Origin: Amycolatopsis alkalitolerans
GTDB lineage: Bacteria; Actinomycetota; Actinomycetes; Mycobacteriales; Pseudonocardiaceae
Reading direction: 5' to 3'
NCBI RefSeq assembly: GCF_006152065.1
Contig: NZ_VDFW01000010.1
Coordinates: forward strand, 124,001 to 188,000
Length of the DNA: 64,000 nucleotides
In this document: positions 18,907-26,123 of the stretch, piece after piece
How the letters are laid out: each line of letters begins with the position of its first letter
Position numbering within the stretch: position 1 is the stretch's first letter
Position numbers and translations under genes: made by a program
The notes under the pieces: model-generated
Database searches by the model: none
What the model was told of the DNA's origin: nothing
What the model saw: the letters and a program-made list of their open reading frames with translations, nothing else

Positions 18907-19685
18907 TCACCTGCCGCGCCGGCGAACAGCGCGGTGCCCAGGGACAGCCCGCCGTCGGCGACCAGCACCTGCCCGGTGACCCAGCTCGCGGCCGGCGACG
19001 CCAGGAACAGCACGACTTCGGCGAGCTCGCTTTCGGTGCCGAACCTGCCCAGCGGGGTCGCGTCGAGCATCGCCTTCCTCGCCTCGGTCGCGGGTGCGAA
19101 CAGGCGGAGCGCTTCCCCGTCCAGCGGCCCCGCCGACGCCGTGTTGACCCGGATACCACGCGGCCCGTACTCCGCGGCGAGATAGCGCGTCAGCGCCTCG
19201 ATCGCGGCTTTGGTGGTGCCGACCGCGGCGTAGTTGGCCGGCGCGAGCCTCGCCCCCAGCGAAGACAGGTTCACGATCGCGCCGCCGCGGGGCATCAGGT
19301 CCGCCGCGCTCCGGGAACACCACAACGTCCCTTTGAGATTGATGTCCACCGCGCGCCCCCAGTCCTTCTCCGCGAGCTCGCCGATCGGCCGGAACGCGCC
19401 GGAAGCCGCGTTGTTCACCAGGATGTCCACGCGGCCGTGCCGCTCGCCGACACCGTCGAACAGGCGCGTGACCCAGTCGTGCCTGCCGATACTGCAGCGA
19501 ACCAGTTCCGCGGACTGGCCGCGGCCGGTCAACTCGCGCAAGGTCCGCTGCGCGGCGCTGTCCGCGCGCAAGTAATTGATGACGACGTGCGCGCCGCGCG
19601 CCGCAAGCCTGTCGACCACCGCCCTGCCGACGCCGTGGGCGCCTCCGGTCACGACCGCGATCTTCCCGGTCAGGTCCTGTTCCAT
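18903..19685 (-). CDS. SDR-family enoyl-ACP reductase-like protein (FabL type)
   Basis: 260-residue short-chain dehydrogenase. Cofactor motif VTGGAHGVGRA near residue 12 and NNAASGAFRP near 91. The catalytic Tyr152 and Lys159 are spaced Tyr-x6-Lys (NYAAVGTTK), the enoyl-reductase spacing, not the Tyr-x3-Lys of FabG, and the surrounding NLSSLG and KAAIEALTRYLAAE stretches resemble Bacillus FabL. It would reduce enoyl-ACP with NADPH. ATG start at 19685 with GGAGG upstream. Divergent from the Mrp gene across a promoter carrying the sHdr-type operator motif. Confidence 0.78.
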   Translation of the reverse strand: MEQDLTGKIAVVTGGAHGVGRAVVDRLAARGAHVVINYLRADSAAQRTLRELTGRGQSAELVRCSIGRHDWVTRLFDGVGERHGRVDILVNNAASGAFRPIGELAEKDWGRAVDINLKGTLWCSRSAADLMPRGGAIVNLSSLGARLAPANYAAVGTTKAAIEALTRYLAAEYGPRGIRVNTASAGPLDGEALRLFAPATEARKAMLDATPLGRFGTESELAEVVLFLASPAASWVTGQVLVADGGLSLGTALFAGAAGD

Positions 19686-19742
19686 GGGCCTCCGCCGCTC
19701 CGGTCGGCCGCCTTGCCGCGGCACTGCCAGAGACCTACTATA

Positions 19743-19759
19743 TGCTTATATAATTATAT
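19743..19759. promoter_or_regulatory. AT-rich operator-like motif, copy 1 (fabL-like / mrp divergent promoter)
   Basis: TGCTTATATAnTnATAT occurs here and again at 38117 in front of tusA. In this copy its right part is a perfect 12-bp palindrome, ATATAATTATAT (19748-19759). Such AT-rich dyads stand out sharply in roughly 70% GC DNA and match the general form of ArsR/SmtB operators. Probable target of the ArsR regulators at 39.1-39.8 kb. Confidence 0.65.
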
Positions 19760-19768
19760 CCAGACGTA

Positions 19769-19810
19769 TCGTCATTGCGGTGCCTGACATCGTCATTGCG
19801 GTGCCTGACA
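19769..19810 (+). repeat. Two perfect tandem 21-bp direct repeats before mrp
   Basis: Two identical 21-base units (19769-19789 and 19790-19810; each begins TCGTCATTGCGG) lie end to end between the AT-rich motif and the ATG at 19821. The unit length is two helical turns, so bound proteins would sit on one face. Could be a second regulator site, an mRNA-leader element or a recent duplication. Confidence 0.75.
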
Positions 19811-19820
19811 AGGGAGTCAG

Positions 19821-20918
19821 ATGTCAACGAGCCGGCCGGTGATCACACGGGAAAGCATCCTCGACGCGCTTCGCGGCGTCGACGACCCGGAACTCCATCG
19901 ATCCGTCGTCGACCTCGGCATGGTGCGTGAGATCAAGATCGACGGCACCGAGGTGACCGTCCACCTGGCACTGACGATCGCGGGCTGCCCGCTGCGCGAA
20001 TACTTCCACCGCGTGGTGCCGGAGCGGGTCCGCGCCGAGTGCCCGGAGGTCACCGCCGTACAGGTGGAACTGAGCGCGATGACCGACGAAGAGCGCACGG
20101 AGGCCGTGGGCGGCGTACGGGTCACGGTGCCGCGCGTCGGCGAGAGCGGGTCGCGCACCCGGATCATCGCCGTCGGCAGCGGCAAGGGCGGTGTCGGAAA
20201 GTCCACCGTGGCGGTGAACCTCGCCGCCGCCCTCGCCGCGGAGGGGCACCGGGTCGGCCTGCTCGACGCCGATATCTGGGGCTTTTCCGTACCCCACATG
20301 CTCGGCGCGACCGGGCGCCCCACGATCGTCGGCGATCTCATCATGCCGCTGGACGCGCACGGGCTCGCCGTGCTGTCGATCGGCAACTTCCTTCCCGAGG
20401 AGGGCCCGGTGGTCTGGCGCGGTCCCATGCTGCACAAGGCGCTCGAGCAGATGCTCGGCGACGTGCACTGGGACGACCGGGATTACCTGGTGATCGACAT
20501 GCCGCCGGGCACCGGTGATGTCTCGATCTCGCTGTCACAGTTCCTGCCCAACGCGGATTTCCTGCTCGTGACGACCCCGCACGAGAGCGCCGAACGGGTC
20601 GCGCTGCGCGCCGCCCGCATGATGACCAAGGTCGGCCTGCGGTTGACCGGGGTCGTGGAGAACATGGCCAGCTTCGTCTGCGACGACTGCGGCCGGGAAC
20701 ACGAACTCTTCGGGACCGGCGCCGGGACACGGCTCGCGGAACTGCTTGATGTTCCCCTGCTGGCGCGGATCCCGCTCGAGCCGGCGTGCACCACCACCGG
20801 AACGCCCACGGTGCTCGCCCATCCGGAAGCCGCCGCCTCGCTGCGATTCGGGGAACTGGCCAAGACAATCGCCGCGAAGCCGTCCCTGCTGCACCGCCCG
20901 CTACCGCTGTTCACCTGA
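19821..20918 (+). CDS. mrp: Mrp/ApbC-type iron-sulfur carrier ATPase with MIP18 domain
   Basis: 365-residue P-loop ATPase that binds and transfers Fe-S clusters. N-terminal MIP18/DUF59 domain at residues 8-95 (DALRGVDDPELHRSVVDLGMV), then the ATPase: deviant Walker A GSGKGGVGKST near 118, DADIWGFSVPHML, and IDMPPGTGDV. The cluster-binding pair CDDC is near residue 290 in ENMASFVCDDCG. Start ATG at 19821 with AGGGAG upstream. Transcribed away from fabL-like; its 3' end overlaps the convergent Rieske gene by 18 bases. Likely matures the sHdr, LipS or Soe Fe-S proteins. Confidence 0.9.
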   Translation: MSTSRPVITRESILDALRGVDDPELHRSVVDLGMVREIKIDGTEVTVHLALTIAGCPLREYFHRVVPERVRAECPEVTAVQVELSAMTDEERTEAVGGVRVTVPRVGESGSRTRIIAVGSGKGGVGKSTVAVNLAAALAAEGHRVGLLDADIWGFSVPHMLGATGRPTIVGDLIMPLDAHGLAVLSIGNFLPEEGPVVWRGPMLHKALEQMLGDVHWDDRDYLVIDMPPGTGDVSISLSQFLPNADFLLVTTPHESAERVALRAARMMTKVGLRLTGVVENMASFVCDDCGREHELFGTGAGTRLAELLDVPLLARIPLEPACTTTGTPTVLAHPEAAASLRFGELAKTIAAKPSLLHRPLPLFT

Positions 20919-21569
20919 GTTCAGGATCAGGAAGATCTGGCCTCCCTCCCGTGTCACGGTGAAGACCGGCACTTCCGCATCGGCGGGCCCGCGGACCCGC
21001 TCGCCGGTGCGGACGTCGAACTGGCTGCCGTGCCGCGGGCAGGTGAGGACCGTGCCCTCGAGCTCTCCTGTGGACAGTTCGGCACCCGCATGCGGGCAGC
21101 GGTCGGACACCGCGCACAGCCGCCCTTCCACCTGATACACCGCCACCGGCCCGACCGGGGTCTCCGGGATCCGGCACACCAGGCCCAGCCGGCCCGCGGC
21201 GTCGGCCGCGTCGAGCAGCGGGAACCGCCGGTCGGCCGTCCCGGCCGCCAACCGTGCCGCCAGCTGTGCCGCGAGCGCGCCGCGGTTCACCACGACATCG
21301 CAGCCCGCCCGCTGGGCGGTACGCCACAGCTTCGGGTCCGGCACGGCCGAGTAGGCGAGGACGACCGTCCCCGGCCACCGCTCGCGCCACTCCCGCACCA
21401 TTTCGACGGCACCGGGGCCGTCGAGCTCCACGACAGCCGCGGCCGGCTCACCATCCACTTCGGACGGTGAGCCGACCGCGAACCCGTGCCGCGTGGCGAC
21501 AACGCGGACACGCTTGGCGACCATCGCGTCACGACCGTGCAGGACGATCGTGGCTGTTGATCGCGTCAT
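20901..21569 (-). CDS. Receiver-like domain fused to a Rieske [2Fe-2S] domain
   Basis: 222-residue protein, last gene of the sHdr operon. Residues 5-105 have the alpha/beta pattern of a CheY-type receiver (IVLHGRD, AAAVVELDG with Asp50 at the phospho-acceptor place, TVVLAYSAVPDP), but the acidic pair and the conserved Lys are missing, so it is a pseudo-receiver. Residues 125-222 are a Rieske ferredoxin: Cys158-Pro-His160 and Cys177-x2-His180. No transmembrane segment. Start chosen at ATG 21569, one base after the DsrE stop. Probably a cytoplasmic electron carrier of the sulfur pathway; I know of no described fusion of this type. Confidence 0.75.
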   Translation of the reverse strand: MTRSTATIVLHGRDAMVAKRVRVVATRHGFAVGSPSEVDGEPAAAVVELDGPGAVEMVREWRERWPGTVVLAYSAVPDPKLWRTAQRAGCDVVVNRGALAAQLAARLAAGTADRRFPLLDAADAAGRLGLVCRIPETPVGPVAVYQVEGRLCAVSDRCPHAGAELSTGELEGTVLTCPRHGSQFDVRTGERVRGPADAEVPVFTVTREGGQIFLILNSGEQR

Positions 21570-21570
21570 C

Positions 21571-22077
21571 TCAGATGAACAATGTGATGTCGGCCTTCGC
21601 TGCCATATCGATGAAGCTGGCCGCACCGAGCGAAGGCTGCAGACCGTCGACGAAGTCCTCCGCCTTCAGCCCGTAGAGATCCATAGTCATCTGGCACGGA
21701 TGCATCCGCACACCGACGGCGGTCGCCATCTCGAACAGCTCCGTCGGGCTCGCCACCTTGTACTGCTTGGCGAGCTTCTTGATCATCGCGGTGCCCGCGC
21801 CGCCGAAGTGGATCTTGCCGAGCTTCAGGTGGTCGGTACCACCCCGGTCGACCAGCGATTCGGCCTTCTGCATCAAGTTCGTTCCGGTCACCCGCTTGTC
21901 ATTGCGTTGCAGGACCCGCAGGCCCCAGAAGGTGAAGAAGATGTCCACCTCCAATCCCGATGCGGCTGCCGTGCTGGCCAGGATCAGGGTGGGCCACACC
22001 CGATCCAGGTCGCTGCTCCAGCACACCATCGCGAGCCGCTTGGCTCGCTCCTCAACCTCAACCCCGTCCTCGGCCAT
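21571..22077 (-). CDS. dsrE3A: DsrE3A-like sulfur carrier
   Basis: 168-residue DsrE/DsrF-family protein. The family fold shows in LAMVCWSSDLDRVWPTLIL and VDIFFTFWGL; the persulfide-carrying Cys is in MHPCQMTMDLYG near residue 128, matching the CQMSMD-type site of DsrE2/DsrE3A. These proteins exchange sulfane sulfur with TusA in sulfur oxidisers. ATG at 22077 follows AAAGGTG; an upstream ATG at 22104 is less likely. Lies between the small membrane peptide and the Rieske gene. Confidence 0.86.
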   Translation of the reverse strand: MAEDGVEVEERAKRLAMVCWSSDLDRVWPTLILASTAAASGLEVDIFFTFWGLRVLQRNDKRVTGTNLMQKAESLVDRGGTDHLKLGKIHFGGAGTAMIKKLAKQYKVASPTELFEMATAVGVRMHPCQMTMDLYGLKAEDFVDGLQPSLGAASFIDMAAKADITLFI

Positions 22078-22149
22078 GACACACCTTTCAGTTCTGTTAA
22101 CCAACCTCCCGGTCCCGGGTCGTGGTAACGGCTCGTACCGGACGTCTTC

Positions 22150-22287
22150 CTACAAGTGCGCGATCAGCCAGGTGACGCCCTGAACCAACCGGAAAACCAG
22201 GTATCCGGCGAACACCAGCGCCACCACCAGCCACCATGGCGACACCCGGCGCCGGCTGCGCCCGGTCCCTTCGGGAACACCACTCAT
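22150..22287 (-). CDS. 45-residue single-span membrane peptide
   Basis: Short ORF between lbpA and dsrE3A: an Arg-rich cytoplasmic N-terminus (GRSRRR, residues 9-14) followed by one hydrophobic helix of about 25 residues starting at SPWWLVVALV. ATG at 22287 with GAGAGGTG upstream, stop TAG. Orientation by the positive-inside rule puts the N-terminus in the cytoplasm. It could anchor LbpA, DsrE3A or the EMO complex at the membrane. No family recognised; supported by ribosome-binding site, membrane-like composition and the tight operon gap. Confidence 0.6.
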   Translation of the reverse strand: MSGVPEGTGRSRRRVSPWWLVVALVFAGYLVFRLVQGVTWLIAHL

Positions 22288-22300
22288 CGCGCAACACCTC

Positions 22301-22765
22301 TCATTCGGCACACCGGTAACAGTGAATGTCGTGCTCTGCCATGAACTCGCGGTAGGCCTCCATCGCGGCGTGCCCGTCGACGAGGTGCTCGCGCTCCTCG
22401 GCGAACCGCTCCGGGCGCACCCGCGCGATCCAGCCCGCGCCGTAGGGATCCCGGTTGGCCACCGCGATGTCCTCGGCGAACGCCTTTTCGTTCGACGCCA
22501 CCAGTTCCCCGGTCAACGGCGTGGGAAAAGGCCCCACCCACTTCGCGCTCTCGATGGTCGCCACGGACTTCCCGCGCGCGAACGCCTTTCCCACGCGCCG
22601 CCAGGTGATCTGCACCATCCGCCCGCCCATCGTCTGCGCGATGTCGGTCATGCCGAGCACCACCACGTCACCCTCCGGGCGCACCCATACGTTCATCCCG
22701 ACGTCGTAGAGAAGGTCATCCGGGACGACGCATCCGCGCCACACGACATCCGTCACCGCACTCAC
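22301..22765 (-). CDS. lbpA: Lipoate-binding protein LbpA-like (GcvH fold), copy 1
   Basis: 154-residue GcvH-like carrier. Lipoyl-lysine motif IESAKWVG with Lys75; the flanking PTPLTGELVASN and DPYGAGWIARVRP match the hammerhead fold. sHdr-associated LbpA proteins carry sulfur-oxidation intermediates on the lipoyl arm and differ from glycine-cleavage H protein (motif ESVKA). No gcvP or gcvT is nearby. GTG start inside a GTGA overlap with the second copy. A C-terminal Cys pair (HCYRCAE) is specific to this copy. Confidence 0.88.
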   Translation of the reverse strand: MSAVTDVVWRGCVVPDDLLYDVGMNVWVRPEGDVVVLGMTDIAQTMGGRMVQITWRRVGKAFARGKSVATIESAKWVGPFPTPLTGELVASNEKAFAEDIAVANRDPYGAGWIARVRPERFAEEREHLVDGHAAMEAYREFMAEHDIHCYRCAE

Positions 22766-23199
22766 CCGTCACACGAGATGCCCTCGGCGTCCAGGAACTG
22801 GTGGTACGCCTCGATTCCGGCCGCGCCCGTGACGAGGTCCGCGGAGTCCGCGGCCCAGTCGGCGGGGCGCAACTTCGCCACCCATCCGGCACCGTAGGGA
22901 TCGGAGTTGATCAGAGCGGGCGAGGTGGTCAGGGTGTCGTTGACCTCGACGATCTCGCCGGACACCGGAGCCGGTACGGGCCCGACCCACTTCCCGCTCT
23001 CCACCGTCGCGACGTTGCGCCCCTTGCGAACCTCCTTGCCCGCCTTCTTCAGCGTGACCGAGATGATCGTCTTCGCGAGGTTCTGCGCGACGTCGGTCAT
23101 GCCGATGGTGACCAGGTCGCCTTCCTGGCGAACCCACACGTGCCGTTCCACGAGGTAGTGCAGATCCTCGGGAAGGTTGCAGTTCTTGACCATCGCCAC
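22762..23199 (-). CDS. lbpA: Lipoate-binding protein LbpA-like (GcvH fold), copy 2
   Basis: 145-residue GcvH-like carrier with lipoyl-lysine motif VESGKWVG at Lys70, GMTDVAQNL and DPYGAGWVAKLRP. The most LbpA-like of the three copies. The GTG start at 23199 is nine bases after AGGAG; an ATG two codons downstream is too far from that site. Paired with copy 1 by GTGA overlap. Two different Cys flank the fold (KNCNLP near the start and ISCDG at the end). Confidence 0.9.
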   Translation of the reverse strand: MAMVKNCNLPEDLHYLVERHVWVRQEGDLVTIGMTDVAQNLAKTIISVTLKKAGKEVRKGRNVATVESGKWVGPVPAPVSGEIVEVNDTLTTSPALINSDPYGAGWVAKLRPADWAADSADLVTGAAGIEAYHQFLDAEGISCDG

Positions 23200-23203
23200 C
23201 GTT

Positions 23204-23485
23204 TCAAGCTCCTGTCTGCTGTTCGGTGTGTTCGGCCACCAGGTGGTGGACCAGCATGTCCAGGGCGACCATCCGGATCTCGCCGCCGAACTCGTCGAGG
23301 AACCGCGGGTCGCGGGTGCCCTTGCGAAGCCGGTGCTCGTAGCTTTCGCCGCAGACCGGGCAGGTCACCTCGTAGAACTGGGTCCCGTTCATTTCCTTGG
23401 TGCGCACCGCGTCCGGGTGCTCGCCGGCGAGATGCGCGTGCAGGGCGCGTGGCGCCCCCTCGAACGCGCACCACGGGCAGTTCAT
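23204..23485 (-). CDS. Small zinc-ribbon protein of unknown role
   Basis: 93 residues with two likely metal sites: CPWC at the N-terminus followed by HAHLAGEH, and CPVCGESYEH in the middle followed by a late His pair (VHHLVAEH). The pattern suggests two small Zn fingers or a Zn/Fe site. ATG at 23485 overlaps the winged-helix gene by ATGA, and the stop is 4 bases from lbpA copy 2. Not recognised as a named family; within the sHdr operon it may be an assembly or regulatory factor. Confidence 0.7.
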   Translation of the reverse strand: MNCPWCAFEGAPRALHAHLAGEHPDAVRTKEMNGTQFYEVTCPVCGESYEHRLRKGTRDPRFLDEFGGEIRMVALDMLVHHLVAEHTEQQTGA

Positions 23486-23913
23486 GGCGCCACCACCCCG
23501 GCCGCGGCCCACGCCATCAGCTCCACCAGCTCGACGATCCCGTGCCCGGCCTCGGTCAGCCGCACCTGATCCCCGTCGAGCTCCCGGCTCACCAGTCCGA
23601 CCTGCACGAGATCGTTCACCTGCTCCCAGGCCACGATGCGCGGGCTGGACAGCTCGGCCGCGAGCTCCGCGGTCGTGGTCGTTTCCGCGGCGAGCCGGGC
23701 GAGTATGCGCCAGCCGACCGGATCGCACGCGGTGCGCAGCGCGCGCACCACGAACGCCAGCGCCGCGTCGGCGACGGCCGAATCGTCGGGCGCGGTGGAC
23801 TCGGCCTGGCCCGGCCGGAACGCGAAACCGTCGTAGCGCTCCAGCGCGGTCCGGAGCGCGGCCAACCGGACGCCGAGCCCTTTCCCGGTCAGCTCCGGGT
23901 CGAATCCGCTCAC
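23482..23913 (-). CDS. Winged-helix protein of unknown role in the sHdr operon
   Basis: 143 residues. The C-terminal half has winged-helix character (WRILARLAAETTTTAELAAEL, then VNDLVQVGLVSREL and VRLTEAGHGIVELVE), as in MarR/ArsR proteins, while the N-terminal half is helical without a recognised domain. GTG start in a GTGA overlap with the EMO stop and an ATGA overlap with the zinc-ribbon gene. It may bind DNA, or use the fold for protein contacts with the partner encoded next. No function assigned. Confidence 0.65.
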   Translation of the reverse strand: MSGFDPELTGKGLGVRLAALRTALERYDGFAFRPGQAESTAPDDSAVADAALAFVVRALRTACDPVGWRILARLAAETTTTAELAAELSSPRIVAWEQVNDLVQVGLVSRELDGDQVRLTEAGHGIVELVELMAWAAAGVVAP

Positions 23914-26120
23914 GTCGCCACCACCTCCAGCACGCCGGGCTCCGCGGGTCGGCGGAGCGCCTCGCGGACCAGCAGCGTGATGTCCCGCACCGCCATCCGG
24001 TCCTCGTTCCCGGTGGTCTTGACGGCGTCGGAGTACATCGTCACGTCCTTCGGGCAGGCCACGACGAAGTGATCGACGCCGAGCTCCATCGCCTCGCGGA
24101 TCCGGTTCTCGCTGGGACGTTCGGCGAGGAAGCTGTCATCCATCCAGATGCGGCCACCGCCGGCCCCGCAGCAGAACGTGTTCGCGCCGTTGCGCGGCAT
24201 CTCGACCAGCTCGCAGCCCAGTGCCCGCAGCAACCGCCGCGGCGCCTCGACCACGCCGTTGTAGCGGGCCAGGTAGCACGGATCGTGGTAGGTCACCCGG
24301 TAGCCGAGCGGCTCCACCTTGATGGTGCCGTTCTCCACGAGATCGGCCAGCAGTTCCGTGTAGTGCCACACGGTGTGCTTCGCGCCCCGCGCCGGGTACT
24401 CGTTGCGCAACGTGTTGAGCGAATGCGGGTCCGTCGTGAAGATCTCGTCGAACTGTGCCTGTTCCAGCGCGGAGATGTTGTGCTCGGCGAGCAGTTCGAA
24501 CAGGCCTTCCTCACCGACCCGGCGCACGTCGTTGCCCGCGTTGCGCTCACCGTCGTACAACAGCCCGAAGTCGACTCCCGCGCCGTGCAGGATCTCCGCG
24601 AGCGCCTGGGAATTCCCCTGCAGCCGGTCGTCGAAGCTGGCGAAGTCGCCGACGAACCACAGGTAGCGAACGGGTTCCTTGCGCGCGTCGGGGATCTTGA
24701 AGTCCAGCCCCTTCGTCCACCTCGCCCGCATCCGGGCGGACTTGCCGAACGAGTTGCCCTGTGTGGACAGGTTCTTCAGCGCCTGCTGCAACGTCGGGTC
24801 CATGTCACCCTCGTCGACCAGGCCGCGCCGCAGCTGCACGATGGTCGGCACATGCTCGATCCCGACCGGGCACACCTCGACACAGTGCATGCACGTGGTG
24901 CACGACCAGAGCGTGCGCGTCGAGACGACCCCACCGGCGACCTTCCCGTCGTCGCCGGAGGAGAGCGGGCCCGAGCCGTCGGTGCGGGTCTCGCGGTCGA
25001 GCACGGTCACTCCACCGGCCTGGGTGTCCGCCCACTGACGCAGATCGAGGATCAGGTCGCGGGGCGAAAGCGGGGCTCCCGCGGTCCGTGCCGGGCACAC
25101 CTCGTGGCAGCGCCCGCATTTGGTGCACGCGTCGAGATCCAGCAGTTCCTTCCAGGTGAAGTCGGCGAGCTCGCGGTAGCCGGCGTGCTCGGCGTCAGCC
25201 GGCGGCGCCGGCAGCTGCCGTGCCGTCGACCGGTCGTGCACCAGCAGGTTCGCCGCGTCCAGCAGCATGTGCATCGCCTTGGAGAACGGGATGTAGACGA
25301 CGAAGCCCAGCGCGAGCACCGCATGCACCCACCACTGCACCAGGTGCGCCCCGTCCCCGCCCGCGGGCGACATGCCCAGCGCGGAAAACAACCGTGCCAG
25401 CACCCAGCCGACCGGCGACCAGACCTCGAACGACGGGAACCGTTCACCGACGATCCGGAAGGCCTCCAGCAGGTAGCCGCTGACCAGGATCGCGCCGAGC
25501 AGGCCGAGGAAGAGCCAGTCACCGGCCACGATCCGCTTGCGGGAATAGCCGCCTTCGGGTTGTTCGGCGCGCTGGTAATCCAGCTTGCGCGGCCGCATGA
25601 ACCCGCGCCGCACCGCCATGTACGCCAGGCCGAGCACCGCGGTCAGCCCCATCGTGTCCAGGATGACCGAATACACGATGTAGAAGACGCCGTGGAAGAA
25701 GCTCAGCTCATGCCCCGAGATCAGGCTCGAGGCCTTGCGCAGGATGTCGTAGTCGATGGTGAGGATCACGGTGCCGATGAACAGGGTGATGAAACCCCAG
25801 AAGATGAAGAAGTGCGCGATCCCGGCCGCGCGGTCGCGGCGGCCCACCGAGGTGTTCGCCGCGACCGCACCGACCGACCAGTTGTCGCCCCGGCGCCGCA
25901 CGCCCTGCGCCGGGCTGGTGAACAGCGCCTTCCACAGTGTCGCCATCCTGGCGGCCGGACGCCCTCGCCGGTACTTGCGCACCCTGCGGTAGAAGCCCCA
26001 GAAGAACAGCACGATGGTGGCGGTCGCGAGCACGTAGAACGCGGCCTCCCCCACCGTGCCGATGCCCTGGAAGACCGGGCGGGTCTCGTCCTGGCCCGCC
26101 AGTGCGTCCGAGAGAACCAC
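23910..26120 (-). CDS. emo: Membrane ETF:quinone oxidoreductase, HdrD-like (EMO/EtfD type)
   Basis: 736-residue protein joining a membrane cytochrome-like domain to HdrD-type Fe-S modules. About six hydrophobic segments lie in residues 25-300 (for example FFIFWGFITLFIGTVILTI). Two [4Fe-4S] motifs follow: CTKCGRCHEVCPA and CTTCMHCVEVCPVG. The C-terminal half has two Cys-rich CCG domains (HDPCYLARYN, FCCGAGGGR, VVACPKD). Such proteins pass electrons from electron-transfer flavoprotein to (methyl)menaquinone. GTG start with AAGGAG, three bases after etfA. Together with EtfAB it links the sHdr complex to the respiratory chain. Confidence 0.88.
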   Translation of the reverse strand: MVLSDALAGQDETRPVFQGIGTVGEAAFYVLATATIVLFFWGFYRRVRKYRRGRPAARMATLWKALFTSPAQGVRRRGDNWSVGAVAANTSVGRRDRAAGIAHFFIFWGFITLFIGTVILTIDYDILRKASSLISGHELSFFHGVFYIVYSVILDTMGLTAVLGLAYMAVRRGFMRPRKLDYQRAEQPEGGYSRKRIVAGDWLFLGLLGAILVSGYLLEAFRIVGERFPSFEVWSPVGWVLARLFSALGMSPAGGDGAHLVQWWVHAVLALGFVVYIPFSKAMHMLLDAANLLVHDRSTARQLPAPPADAEHAGYRELADFTWKELLDLDACTKCGRCHEVCPARTAGAPLSPRDLILDLRQWADTQAGGVTVLDRETRTDGSGPLSSGDDGKVAGGVVSTRTLWSCTTCMHCVEVCPVGIEHVPTIVQLRRGLVDEGDMDPTLQQALKNLSTQGNSFGKSARMRARWTKGLDFKIPDARKEPVRYLWFVGDFASFDDRLQGNSQALAEILHGAGVDFGLLYDGERNAGNDVRRVGEEGLFELLAEHNISALEQAQFDEIFTTDPHSLNTLRNEYPARGAKHTVWHYTELLADLVENGTIKVEPLGYRVTYHDPCYLARYNGVVEAPRRLLRALGCELVEMPRNGANTFCCGAGGGRIWMDDSFLAERPSENRIREAMELGVDHFVVACPKDVTMYSDAVKTTGNEDRMAVRDITLLVREALRRPAEPGVLEVVAT

Positions 26121-26123
26121 GAA

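Noticed and set aside
18903-19685. SDR gene as FabG ketoacyl reductase
   Set aside because: Catalytic residues are spaced Tyr-x6-Lys, not Tyr-x3-Lys, and surrounding residues resemble FabL.
22301-23199. lbpA genes as glycine-cleavage H proteins
   Set aside because: No gcvT/gcvP nearby, the lipoyl motifs are ES(A/G)KWVG and not ESVKA, and they lie with dsrE and sHdr genes.
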